From: JBLHZY01 sp050633265
GTDB lineage: Bacteria; Pseudomonadota; Alphaproteobacteria; Rhodobacterales; Rhodobacteraceae
Assembly: GCA_050633265.1 (NCBI GenBank)
Contig: JBOEGE010000005.1
Location: 186,001 to 250,000, forward strand
Length of the DNA stretch: 64,000 nucleotides
Direction of reading: 5' to 3'
The translations under genes were made by a program, and so were the position numbers. Positions 33,039 to 41,525 of the stretch are shown in pieces (position 1 is the first letter of the stretch; every line of letters starts with the position of its first letter). The notes beneath the pieces are model-generated. The model saw nothing but the letters and a program-made list of their open reading frames with translations. It did no database searches and was not told where the DNA came from.

Positions 33039-36000
33039 ATGCCAACGCATGAGATACATTTTTATACCCAAAACCCCGTGGGCACCTTTTCCACGACCTT
33101 GGGCAATACAACGACCTACACCGGCGCAACCGCGTTTCAGGCAACAGCCCTGATCACGGATAATGCAGCCGGCAACGAAGGTCTGTTTCTCACGGATGAC
33201 AGCGCAGGCACGCCCGAAACGGCGACCGCCGTTGTCACCATTGGCGGCACCACATATGCAAGCAGCGCTGTGCGCGCCGAAGAAGTCTGGACCATTCGCG
33301 ATACCGTGACAGACCAAACCTTCCAAATGGTCCGTTTCATTTGGAATGACGGCTCGGGCAACCAAAGCGCAATGATGTCTGAAACGCAGCTCGTGAACGG
33401 GCGCGTCTATGAGACCATCGATTACGATAGCCTTCCCGATAGCGCGGGGGGCGATCTTAGCTTTGCCTATGCGGATTTCTCCGACAACTTCATTGAAGGC
33501 ACCGCCGGTGATGATGTCATCGATGAAAGCTACACAGGCGATCCACAAGGCGATGCGCCTGATGGGCTCGACAGCTTTGAGGATGTCTATACCCCAAGCA
33601 CATTGCAATGGACCAATTTTGGCGGCAATGGCACCGATCTTACCGGTGGCGTAACCCAAAACGTTGGCGGCATGAATGTTTCGGTCTCTTGGTTGGATGA
33701 AGGCGCAGGCCAGACTCTCGAAGTCTCCACTTTGGACAATTACGAAGAAACCGGCGAAAACCTTTCCAACACCTCCTCGGCAGAAATTTATGGCCAAGGC
33801 GCAGGCGACAACTCAACCACAACAATCACGTTTACGCCGGCGGGTGGCTCTGGCTATGCCGATGAGGTGAACAACGTGATGTTCCGCATCAACGATATCG
33901 ACCAATCCCAGTTCCAAGATATCGTAACAGTGCGGGCCTATGACATCGACGGTAACGAAGTCGAAGTGCGCCTTTTGGCCGATGGGGATGATGTTGTAAC
34001 GGGCAATACTGTTACTGCAAACAACGTGGCCAATGGCCCGGGCGATGCGGATGGCTCTGTGCTGGTTACGATCCCTGGCCCCGTGCACTACATCGAAATC
34101 GATTATGACAACGGCCTTACCTCGACCCAAGCGATTCACGTAACCGACATCAACTTTGATGCCGTAACCCCAAGCTACGCCGATTCAATCGACGCAGGCG
34201 CAGGCAATGATTATGTCGAATCCGGCCTTGGCGATGACAGCGTTATTGGCGGGCTTGGCAATGACACCATCTTTTACGGCGCTGGCGATGATACGGTCTT
34301 GGGCGGCGACGGCGCAGATAGCATTGACGATGCCCCAGGCACGACCGCCTCTTCTGACCAGAACTATATCGACGGCGGCGCAGGCAACGACACGATCTTT
34401 GGCGCCGGTGGCGACGATTCAATCCTTGGCGGCGCCGATGATGACCTCATCTCAGGCGAAGCGGGCAACGACACAATCGAAGCAGGCACAGGCGATGACA
34501 CTGTCTTTGGCGGCGCAGGCAATGACACAATCATTGGCGAAGCAGGCAACGACAGCATCGAAGGCGGCGCAGGCGATGACAGCGTTGACGGCGACGATGG
34601 CAATGACACGCTGATCGGCAACGCAGGCGACGACTCCCTTTGGGGCGGCGACGGCGATGACAGCATCGACGGCGGCGCAGACAATGACATGTTGGGAGGC
34701 GACGCAGGCAACGATACGGTTGATGGCGGCGCGGGCGATGATGCGCTTTACGGCTGGACAGGCGACGATCTGCTTACCGGCGGCACAGGCAACGACTATA
34801 TCGAAGGCGGCGCGGGCCTTGATACATTCATCGGGGGCGAAGGCGCCGATACGATGATTGGCGGCACGGGCATGGACTACGTTGATTACTCGGCCTCCGG
34901 CGCGGGTGTTAACGTTGACTTTACCAATGGAACGGCTTCGGGCGGCGATGCGGCTGGCGATGTGATCACCACAACCGACGGCATCATCGGTTCGGATTTC
35001 GATGACACATTGATCGGTTATGACACTGAAAACCTCACCGTAGGCCCTGACTTCTTCACCAATGTTTTGATTGGTGGCGACGGCAACGATTCCATCGATG
35101 GGCGCGGCGGCAGCGACAGCCTTTACGGCGACGCGGGCGATGACACGATCTTTGGCGGCACAGGCAACGACTATATCGAAGGCGGTACCGGCGCGGATTA
35201 TATCGCAGCAGGCGCAGACGATGACAACGTGCTTGGCGGCGATGGCAACGACACAATCTTTGGCGAAGACGGCACCGATGTGATCAGTGGCGGCGCAGGC
35301 GATGATTTGATCATCGGTGGCGCGGGCGGCGATCTTATGGGCGGCGGCGACGGCGACGATACAATCTATATCGGCTCTGGCGATGTGGCCACAGGCGGCG
35401 CAGGCGACGATCTCTTCGTGATCGACCCAGCCGCGCTTACCGGCGGCACAATCACGATCGACGGGCTGGAAACCTCCGAAACCAACGGCGACAGCATCGA
35501 CTTCAACGGCACCCTTGCAGGCCCCGTTACCTATACCGCCCAAGGCACAGATCCGGGCGGCCGCTCGGGCTATGCAACCCTGACCGATGGCACAGTAATC
35601 AACTTCTCCAATATCGAGACGATCATCTGCTTTGCCCGCGGCACACGCATCCTCACCCCGCGCGGCCCCGTCGCAATCGAGGCCCTGCGCCCCGGCGATA
35701 TGGTGCTCACCCGCGACAATGGCCTCCAACCCATCCGCTGGATCAACTCGCGCCGCGTGGCCGCAACGGGCAATTTCGCGCCTGTGCATATCGCAGCTGG
35801 CACAATGGGCAACGATAGCGATCTGATCGTTTCGCCCCAACACCGCATGCTGCTGAAGGGCCACCGCCCCGAGCTGCTGTTTGGCCAACGCGAAGTGCTT
35901 GCTGCGGCCAAACATCTGGTCAACGGCACAACGATCAACACGATTGAAGGCGGCCTCGTGGAATATTTCCACATGATGTTTGACCAGCACGAATTGATCT

Positions 36001-36182
36001 TTGCCGAAGGCGCAATCACCGAAAGCTTCCACCCCGGCGATCACTCGCTGCGCGGCCTTGCAGACCCTGCACGCGAAGAACTGTTTACACTCTTCCCAGA
36101 GCTGCGCGCCCTTCCCGATAGCCACGGCCCAACAGCCCGCCTGTGCCTTCGCAAACACGAAGCACACCTGCTCGCGGCCTAA
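33039..36182 (+). CDS. RTX calcium-binding protein with C-terminal Hint domain (second of a divergent pair)
   Basis: About 1,047 residues from the ATG at 33039; GTG codons just upstream are alternatives. Residues 1-390 hold beta-sandwich-like domains. Then G-G-x-G-x-D-x-x-x repeats run through about 390-800 with an interruption near 620-670 (V-D-Y-S-A-S-G-x-G-V). The Hint domain begins at C-F-A-R-G-T-R-I-L-T-P-R-G near residue 865 and has the S-P-Q-H-R-M block. Repeat DNA is highly redundant. The protein is a likely type I secreted surface or matrix protein whose Hint domain may process it. A strong terminator follows. Confidence 0.92.
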   Translation: MPTHEIHFYTQNPVGTFSTTLGNTTTYTGATAFQATALITDNAAGNEGLFLTDDSAGTPETATAVVTIGGTTYASSAVRAEEVWTIRDTVTDQTFQMVRFIWNDGSGNQSAMMSETQLVNGRVYETIDYDSLPDSAGGDLSFAYADFSDNFIEGTAGDDVIDESYTGDPQGDAPDGLDSFEDVYTPSTLQWTNFGGNGTDLTGGVTQNVGGMNVSVSWLDEGAGQTLEVSTLDNYEETGENLSNTSSAEIYGQGAGDNSTTTITFTPAGGSGYADEVNNVMFRINDIDQSQFQDIVTVRAYDIDGNEVEVRLLADGDDVVTGNTVTANNVANGPGDADGSVLVTIPGPVHYIEIDYDNGLTSTQAIHVTDINFDAVTPSYADSIDAGAGNDYVESGLGDDSVIGGLGNDTIFYGAGDDTVLGGDGADSIDDAPGTTASSDQNYIDGGAGNDTIFGAGGDDSILGGADDDLISGEAGNDTIEAGTGDDTVFGGAGNDTIIGEAGNDSIEGGAGDDSVDGDDGNDTLIGNAGDDSLWGGDGDDSIDGGADNDMLGGDAGNDTVDGGAGDDALYGWTGDDLLTGGTGNDYIEGGAGLDTFIGGEGADTMIGGTGMDYVDYSASGAGVNVDFTNGTASGGDAAGDVITTTDGIIGSDFDDTLIGYDTENLTVGPDFFTNVLIGGDGNDSIDGRGGSDSLYGDAGDDTIFGGTGNDYIEGGTGADYIAAGADDDNVLGGDGNDTIFGEDGTDVISGGAGDDLIIGGAGGDLMGGGDGDDTIYIGSGDVATGGAGDDLFVIDPAALTGGTITIDGLETSETNGDSIDFNGTLAGPVTYTAQGTDPGGRSGYATLTDGTVINFSNIETIICFARGTRILTPRGPVAIEALRPGDMVLTRDNGLQPIRWINSRRVAATGNFAPVHIAAGTMGNDSDLIVSPQHRMLLKGHRPELLFGQREVLAAAKHLVNGTTINTIEGGLVEYFHMMFDQHELIFAEGAITESFHPGDHSLRGLADPAREELFTLFPELRALPDSHGPTARLCLRKHEAHLLAA

Positions 36183-36222
36183 GAACGACCCGCGCGGGGC
36201 CAGCTCACCGCTCCCCACGCAC

Positions 36223-36267
36223 CCAACCGCGCGCCTTGCCTGGCGCGCGGTTGGAATTGTTTTTTTT
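36223..36267 (+). terminator. Rho-independent terminator after the RTX-Hint gene
   Basis: A perfect 13-bp stem (36223-36235 with 36242-36254) with a six-base loop is followed by GAATTG and a run of eight T residues. Nine G residues come directly after the T-run. Confidence 0.9.
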
Positions 36268-36477
36268 GGGGGGGGGCAACTGGGCGCGAAAGCCCTCCTA
36301 AGTTTTGCGAGCCATTGTAGGCCAAGGGCGCAATTGCCCATTCGCCCAGACCACACTCAATACCGCCGCCTCAAAAGATCGCGGCGAAATAGCCTGATTT
36401 CACAGCACCCGTTTTGATTGCCCTTCAAGGGGCATTGCCGCTACCTTCATCCATGTAACCATTTCCTAGGATTGAAC

Positions 36478-37164
36478 ATGCTTAACCAGTTAAAAGGTAT
36501 CGCTCTCGCACTCTTTGCCGCGTTCCCAATTCAAGCCCAAGCAGAAGAGCTGCCCAATGGCGCCACGCTTATTCAGCTCAACTCCCGGACATTTGATCTT
36601 CGGACAGACGTGCGCAACCTGCGCCGCGGGCCAGACTTTATCCCGCTGACCGAAATCAAATGGTTGTCGGACCTAGTGGACCGCGATCCCTATTTGGAGC
36701 TGACCGTACTCCATATTCAGGCCAAAACCCAACCAATCAGCATGACTTGGCCCTCCGTTACGCCGGATAAAGCTTATCCGCTTACTGAAAATATTCCAGA
36801 ATTTATGGCTGTCGAGGGCTTTCAAACGCGTTCGTCCCACCCCAAAAATTTCAGTTTCATTCTACTCCCAATAGATAATCCGTCCGATTTTTACGTTAGC
36901 TGTAGCGGCTCGGAAACTGACAAATCTAGTTTTTGCGCAGTATTAGTAGCCTATCCGCCTGATAGCGAAATTCGGCTAATTGCACGCGTTTACAACGCCA
37001 AGCCGCCCTTCAACTTTAGAGAAATCGCACATCGGATGCGTGAGATCGCTTACTGCCTTGATGTAACCGACCGGCTTAGCGCGGATGGTGCATCCCCAGA
37101 GGCTCTCGTCGATCATAAGATAGACAAGCCCGACCTGCGCGATTGCCACGAGCTGGTTTCTTAA
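36478..37164 (+). CDS. Exported hypothetical protein
   Basis: A 228-residue protein with a clear signal peptide (residues 1-22, ending in Q-A-Q-A). The mature part has three or more cysteines, two in C-S-G-S-E ... S-F-C near residues 140-150, and a mixed alpha/beta pattern. The ATG at 36478 is chosen because the signal peptide starts there. The gene is less GC-rich than its neighbours, which suggests it was acquired. I do not recognise the family. Confidence 0.7.
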   Translation: MLNQLKGIALALFAAFPIQAQAEELPNGATLIQLNSRTFDLRTDVRNLRRGPDFIPLTEIKWLSDLVDRDPYLELTVLHIQAKTQPISMTWPSVTPDKAYPLTENIPEFMAVEGFQTRSSHPKNFSFILLPIDNPSDFYVSCSGSETDKSSFCAVLVAYPPDSEIRLIARVYNAKPPFNFREIAHRMREIAYCLDVTDRLSADGASPEALVDHKIDKPDLRDCHELVS

Positions 37165-37367
37165 TGTCCGAAAACTCATCTAGAGAGCCCGATTGCCAAG
37201 CTTTCGCACCCTAGAACAAAGCGCCCGTTTGATATTGGTGTAGGTCGCCTATTCTTAGCGAAAAATCCTGCGCGCCGCACTGCTTAAAGCCGACACAACA
37301 GCGCAGGCTCTCGCGATCTCTACGAAACCGCTGCCGCTCAAAACTCAATGATTTTTTCGGATGGTGT

Positions 37368-37389
37368 AGACTTTTCTAAAGAAAAGTCT
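37368..37389. other. 9-bp perfect hairpin abutting tRNA-Leu
   Basis: AGACTTTTC and GAAAAGTCT form a perfect 9-bp stem with loop TAAA, ending at the base next to the tRNA CCA. It may aid 3' processing or end the tRNA transcript, although no T-run follows on the minus strand. Confidence 0.5.
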
Positions 37390-37476
37390 TGGTGCGGTCG
37401 AGAAGACTCGAACTTCCACGGGTGTTACCCCACAGCGACCTCAACGCTGCGCGTCTACCAATTCCGCCACGACCGC
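37390..37476 (-). tRNA. tRNA-Leu (anticodon GAG)
   Basis: An 87-base class II tRNA on the minus strand. The acceptor stem GCGGTCG pairs with CGACCGC, the discriminator is A and CCA is encoded. The anticodon stem CAGCG/CGCTG encloses TTGAGGT, giving anticodon GAG for CUC and CUU leucine codons. The D-arm has GGTAGACGC and the T-arm GTTCGAGTC. Confidence 0.95.
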
Positions 37477-37754
37477 ACGATCTAGGCTTGGTGAGGGGCT
37501 ACATAGCGAAGTGATCTACCCTTGTGAAGGGGCAAATCGCCCGATTTGATCTTTTTCGCAGCGGCGGCGAAATCGCAGCGAAACGCGGGCTTGGCCTGCC
37601 GGTGCGGGATCGGCAATTTCGGGTGGCTCCCGGCGGCAAAGCGGGGCAAACTCAGCGCCGATGGAGCAAATGCGGCGTGCCAGCAGCGCCTTACATCGCC
37701 CGCGCGGATTTACGGCCAGTACATATGAACAACAATCACAAAGGGGAGGCAGAC

Positions 37755-38414
37755 ATGGTTGAGTGGCAAACAACAAACGGCCTGACCTCCTACCCAGAGG
37801 CCGTCGCCACTATGGAGGCGCGCGCGGATGCGATTGCGATGGGCACAGCGGGCGAGCTGATCTGGCTGGTCGAGCACCCGCCGCTCTATACCGCCGGCAC
37901 CTCGGCCAAGATCGAAGACCTCGTTGAGCCCGATCGCTTTGACGTGTTTCAAAGCAAACGCGGCGGGCAATATACCTATCACGGCCCCGGCCAGCGCGTC
38001 GCTTATGCCATGCTCGATGTGGGCAAACGCGGGCGCGATGTGCGGGCCTTTGTCAATCAGATGGAGGCCTGGGTGATCGCCACACTGGCGGAATTTGGCG
38101 TCAAAGGCGAGCGGCGCGCCGGGCGTGTGGGCGTTTGGGTTGTCCGCCCGGAATTGGCGCCAAACGCCGATGGCAGCCCGCGCGAAGATAAGATCGCCGC
38201 CATAGGGCTGCGCCTGCGCAAATGGGTCTCGTTTCACGGGCTCTCGATCAATGTCGAGCCAGACCTAAGCCATTTCAGCGGCATCGTCCCTTGCGGCATA
38301 TCCGAGCACGGCGTCACCAGCCTTGTTGATCTCGGCCTGCCCGTAACGATGCAAGACGTTGATCTTGCGCTTCAAAAAACCTTTGACGAGATCTTTGAAC
38401 CCGCCCAAAACTAA
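37755..38414 (+). CDS. lipB: Lipoyl(octanoyl) transferase
   Basis: A 219-residue protein of normal length. It shows the LipB signature R-G-G-Q-Y-T-Y-H-G-P-G-Q, the lysine in A-A-I-G-L-R-L-R-K and the acyl-carrying cysteine in I-V-P-C-G-I. It moves octanoate from ACP to lipoate-dependent enzymes. ATG at 37755 is chosen because AGGGGAGG lies just upstream; in-frame codons back to 37524 are unlikely. It stands alone between tRNA-Leu and a cytochrome gene. Confidence 0.95.
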   Translation: MVEWQTTNGLTSYPEAVATMEARADAIAMGTAGELIWLVEHPPLYTAGTSAKIEDLVEPDRFDVFQSKRGGQYTYHGPGQRVAYAMLDVGKRGRDVRAFVNQMEAWVIATLAEFGVKGERRAGRVGVWVVRPELAPNADGSPREDKIAAIGLRLRKWVSFHGLSINVEPDLSHFSGIVPCGISEHGVTSLVDLGLPVTMQDVDLALQKTFDEIFEPAQN

Positions 38415-38511
38415 ACCGATAGCGCCTATCCCCCCCTGCGACAAAAGTCCCCTCGCATCACAGCGCAAGAAGATTACATTGCCCCCATAGCAATTCAATT
38501 TGGAGAGCCAC

Positions 38512-39012
38512 ATGAAAACCTTCCTAATCGCGGCCGCCGCCCTTGCCCTTTCGACCAGCGCGGGATTTGCCGCAAGCGATGCGGATCAGGGCGAAGCGGA
38601 TTTCAAACGCTGCCGCTCCTGCCATGCAGTTGTGGATGGGGATGAAGTCCTCGTCAAAGGCGGCAAAACCGGCCCCAATCTGTTTGGCATTATCGGGCGC
38701 ACCGCAGGCACCTATGAAGGCTTTAACTTCAGCAAAGATATGCTGGCCGCAGGAGAGGCCGGGCTTGTATGGGATGAAGCGAAAATCGCCGAGTATCTCC
38801 CTGATCCCAAAGGCTTTTTGGCAACAACCCTTGGCAAAGGCTCCGCCAGTTCCAAGATGACACCCCAGCGCCTGAAAGATCCAACCGATGTCGTCGCTTT
38901 CTTGGCCAGCTTTGCACCGATGGAAGCCGCAGACGCCGAAACAGAAACACCCGAGCCACAAGCAGAGCCCGAGACGGACACAACCAATTCCGAAGAAAAA
39001 GCGAGCGAATGA
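38512..39012 (+). CDS. Class I c-type cytochrome, cytochrome c2-like
   Basis: A 166-residue periplasmic cytochrome. A signal peptide (1-20, ending G-F-A-A) is followed by the heme site C-R-S-C-H near residues 34-38, a G-P-N-L-F-G segment and the axial methionine in S-K-M-T near 120. The length of the core fits cytochrome c2 or isocytochrome c2, which pass electrons to terminal oxidases. An unusual acidic C-terminal tail of about 25 residues rich in Glu, Thr and Pro follows. The nearby ctaD gene fits a respiratory role. A terminator follows. Confidence 0.9.
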   Translation: MKTFLIAAAALALSTSAGFAASDADQGEADFKRCRSCHAVVDGDEVLVKGGKTGPNLFGIIGRTAGTYEGFNFSKDMLAAGEAGLVWDEAKIAEYLPDPKGFLATTLGKGSASSKMTPQRLKDPTDVVAFLASFAPMEAADAETETPEPQAEPETDTTNSEEKASE

Positions 39013-39059
39013 TCCAAGCCCGCCCCTTCTAAATCACCTCTATAAACCATATCAAATCT

Positions 39060-39091
39060 GGGCGGTCTCTCTTCTAAAGGGCCGCCCTTTT
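39060..39091 (+). terminator. Terminator after the cytochrome gene
   Basis: GGGCGG (39060-39065) pairs with CCGCCC (39082-39087), directly followed by four T residues, 48 bases after the stop codon. Confidence 0.7.
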
Positions 39092-39605
39092 CTCTGCCCC
39101 ACCACCACAGGATGCAACCAAAGCCGCGATTCTTTATCCCTCAAACCGATCACCCCCTATCAAAACAGAGCGCCCTCCTATCAAAATAACGCGCCCCCGC
39201 CCAAAATCAGCCCAAGCACCCCAAAAGAACACCCCCTCGTTAAACCAGCCCAGCTTTTCACAGTTGCGCAAATATCCCCGCCGGAGGCACCTCAGGCCGC
39301 AACAATCGCGCCGCCCCTTAAACCGCACCACATCTCAAAACCGCGCAGCCACGGCCCGCGCAGATCCCGCACAGCACATACAAACCGCCCGCGAACCGCC
39401 CCCCAAATCGCCAAACCCATAAGCCATTAGCAAATTCCGCCCCATTTTCACCGCCTTCCAAAGGGGGGCGCGTCAATTTTTCCCATCTCAAAGCGCTGTG
39501 CATCATTGCCCCCTTGTAAGAACCGCTCTAATACAGGGGATAATTCCGCAGGGGAGTCTATCCGCCCCTTCGTAAGCAATCGAAACGCACATCCGGGAGG
39601 ACCGC
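39092..39605. other. Long G-poor intergenic region before ctaD
   Basis: No gene is supported in these 514 bases. The stretch 39100-39480 on the plus strand is rich in C and A and poor in G. It contains one copy of a dispersed repeat at 39257-39289. The last 120 bases must hold the ctaD promoter; CGGGAGG precedes the ctaD ATG. Confidence 0.6.
39257..39289 (-). repeat. Dispersed intergenic repeat, copy A
   Basis: The stretch reads TTCACAGTTGCGCAAATATC followed by CCCGCCGGAGGC. The first 20 bases recur at 43187 with one change (TTCACAGTTGTGCAAATATC). On the minus strand its end reads CCTCCGGCGGGGATATTT, a form I know as frequent in Rhodobacteraceae intergenic DNA. Confidence 0.7.
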
Positions 39606-41276
39606 ATGGCAGACGCAGCCATTCACGGCCACGAACATGAGGATAACCGCGGGTTCTTCACCCGTTGGTTCATGTCAACGAACCACAAAGATATTGGTAT
39701 CCTTTACCTATTCGTCGCCGCCGCCGTCGGCTTCATCTCAGTCGCCTTCACCGTTTATATGCGCTTGGAGCTTATGAACCCTGGGGTGCAATACATGTGC
39801 CTTGAGGGCGCACGTTTCATCGCATCCGATGCGCTTTGTACGCCAAATGGCCACCTCTGGAACGTTATGATCACCTATCATGGTGTCTTGATGATGTTCT
39901 TTGTGGTGATCCCGGCGCTCTTTGGCGGCTTTGGGAACTACTTCATGCCGCTGCAAATTGGCGCGCCTGATATGGCCTTCCCACGGATGAACAACCTCTC
40001 CTTCTGGCTCTATGTCACAGGCGTTTGCTTGGGCGTTGCTTCGCTCTTGTCGCCCGGCGGCAATGATCAGCTTGGCTCCGGCGTTGGCTGGGTGCTTTAC
40101 CCGCCTCTGTCGACAACGGAAGGCGGCTACTCCATGGATCTTGCGATCTTTGCGGTGCACGTCTCTGGTGCGAGCTCGATCTTGGGCGCGATCAACATGA
40201 TCACAACCATGCTCAACATGCGTGCCCCTGGCATGACCATGTTTAAAGTACCGCTGTTCAGCTGGTCGATCTTTGTAACCGCTTGGCTCATCCTGCTCTC
40301 GCTGCCTGTTCTGGCCGGCGCGATCACGATGCTCCTGACAGACCGCAACTTTGGGACAACCTTCTTTGATCCTGCCGGTGGCGGCGATCCGATCCTCTAC
40401 CAACACATCCTGTGGTTCTTCGGTCACCCCGAAGTCTATATCATCATCCTGCCCGGCTTTGGGATCATCTCCCATGTCATCGCAACCTTCTCGCGCAAAC
40501 CTGTGTTTGGCTACCTGCCAATGGTCTGGGCGCTGATCGCGATTGGCGTGCTGGGCTTCGTTGTTTGGGCACACCACATGTATACCGTGGGCATGTCGCT
40601 CTCCCAGCAAAGCTACTTCATGCTGGCAACGATGGTGATTGCGGTGCCAACCGGGGTTAAAATCTTCTCGTGGATTGCAACCATGTGGGGCGGCTCGATC
40701 GAATTCAAAGCCCCCATGCTCTGGGCCTTTGGCTTCCTGTTCCTCTTCACCGTTGGTGGGGTTACAGGCATCGTGCTCTCACAAGCGGGTGTGGATCGTG
40801 CCTACCACGATACATACTACGTTGTGGCCCACTTCCACTATGTGATGTCGCTCGGCGCGATCTTTGCGATCTTTGCGGGTATCTACTTTTACTTCGGTAA
40901 AATGTCGGGTCGCGAATATCCTGAATTCCTCGCCAAAGTGCACTTCTGGATGATGTTCATCGGCGCGAACCTTACCTTCTTCCCCCAACACTTCTTGGGC
41001 CGCCAAGGTATGCCACGCCGCTACATCGACTACCCAGAAGCCTTTGCATACTTCAACAAGATCAGCTCATACGGCGCATTCCTATCCTTTGCCTCGTTCC
41101 TGCTGTTCATCGGGATCATGATCTACGCTCTGAAATGGGGCAAAAAGATCACCGAAAACAACTACTGGAACGAATACGCAGATACGCTGGAATGGACCCT
41201 GCCTTGCCCACCTCCCGAACACACGTTCGAGACCCTTCCAAAACAGGAAGACTGGGATAAAGGCCACGCGCACTAA
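39606..41276 (+). CDS. ctaD: Cytochrome c oxidase subunit I (aa3 type)
   Basis: A 556-residue, 12-span heme-copper oxidase subunit. Hallmarks are W-F-F-G-H-P-E-V-Y (CuB His and cross-linked Tyr), the paired H-H in A-H-H-M-Y-T, and the heme ligands in V-A-H-F-H-Y-V-M. The G-x-x-Y-L..H segment of the D and K proton channels is also in place. It is the catalytic subunit that reduces O2 and pumps protons in the inner membrane. Subunit II and III genes are not adjacent, as in many Rhodobacteraceae. A terminator follows. Confidence 0.98.
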   Translation: MADAAIHGHEHEDNRGFFTRWFMSTNHKDIGILYLFVAAAVGFISVAFTVYMRLELMNPGVQYMCLEGARFIASDALCTPNGHLWNVMITYHGVLMMFFVVIPALFGGFGNYFMPLQIGAPDMAFPRMNNLSFWLYVTGVCLGVASLLSPGGNDQLGSGVGWVLYPPLSTTEGGYSMDLAIFAVHVSGASSILGAINMITTMLNMRAPGMTMFKVPLFSWSIFVTAWLILLSLPVLAGAITMLLTDRNFGTTFFDPAGGGDPILYQHILWFFGHPEVYIIILPGFGIISHVIATFSRKPVFGYLPMVWALIAIGVLGFVVWAHHMYTVGMSLSQQSYFMLATMVIAVPTGVKIFSWIATMWGGSIEFKAPMLWAFGFLFLFTVGGVTGIVLSQAGVDRAYHDTYYVVAHFHYVMSLGAIFAIFAGIYFYFGKMSGREYPEFLAKVHFWMMFIGANLTFFPQHFLGRQGMPRRYIDYPEAFAYFNKISSYGAFLSFASFLLFIGIMIYALKWGKKITENNYWNEYADTLEWTLPCPPPEHTFETLPKQEDWDKGHAH

Positions 41277-41297
41277 GAGCGCAACAGCTAAACAGAT

Positions 41298-41330
41298 AAA
41301 AAGGGGCGCTCCGGATGGGGCGCCCTTTTT
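41298..41330 (+). terminator. Terminator after ctaD
   Basis: AAAAAGGG (41298-41305) pairs with CCCTTTTT (41323-41330), with three further pairs inside across one bulged G; five T residues end the structure. It begins 22 bases after the ctaD stop. Confidence 0.85.
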
Positions 41331-41417
41331 GGTTTGGGGGGGGAGCTTTAGCCGCGGGCAGCCATAAAAAAACGCGGTGATTCCGATTAGCATCTCACAT
41401 AATGTGAGCCGCGCGCC

Positions 41418-41486
41418 TGACATTCGAGAACTTCAAAAAGTATTATTTCTACCAATATCTCTCGACGGTCACGTTCTCGAATGTCA
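41418..41486. promoter_or_regulatory. 14-bp perfect inverted repeat upstream of an orphan gene
   Basis: TGACATTCGAGAAC (41418-41431) is matched exactly by GTTCTCGAATGTCA (41473-41486) with 41 bases between. The second arm ends 40 bases before the ATG at 41526. The spacing of about four helical turns between arm ends would suit a looping repressor; a mobile-element end is the other reading. Confidence 0.6.
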
Positions 41487-41525
41487 TGCTAAATTGATAT
41501 CGTAATTTGAAAGGTGACAGTGTTT

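Noticed and set aside
34452..36356. A 634-codon open frame on the minus strand opposite the second RTX gene
   Set aside because: Gly/Asp-rich RTX repeats leave long open frames on the other strand. The translation is low-complexity and rich in Ala, Ile and Val, with no domain.
37524..37754. 77-residue N-terminal extension of LipB
   Set aside because: The family start and a strong AGGGGAGG site fit ATG at 37755.
41418..41486. LexA operator before the orphan gene
   Set aside because: The arms contain GAAC and GTTC but not the alphaproteobacterial GTTC-N7-GTTC arrangement, and the spacing of 41 bases is too long.
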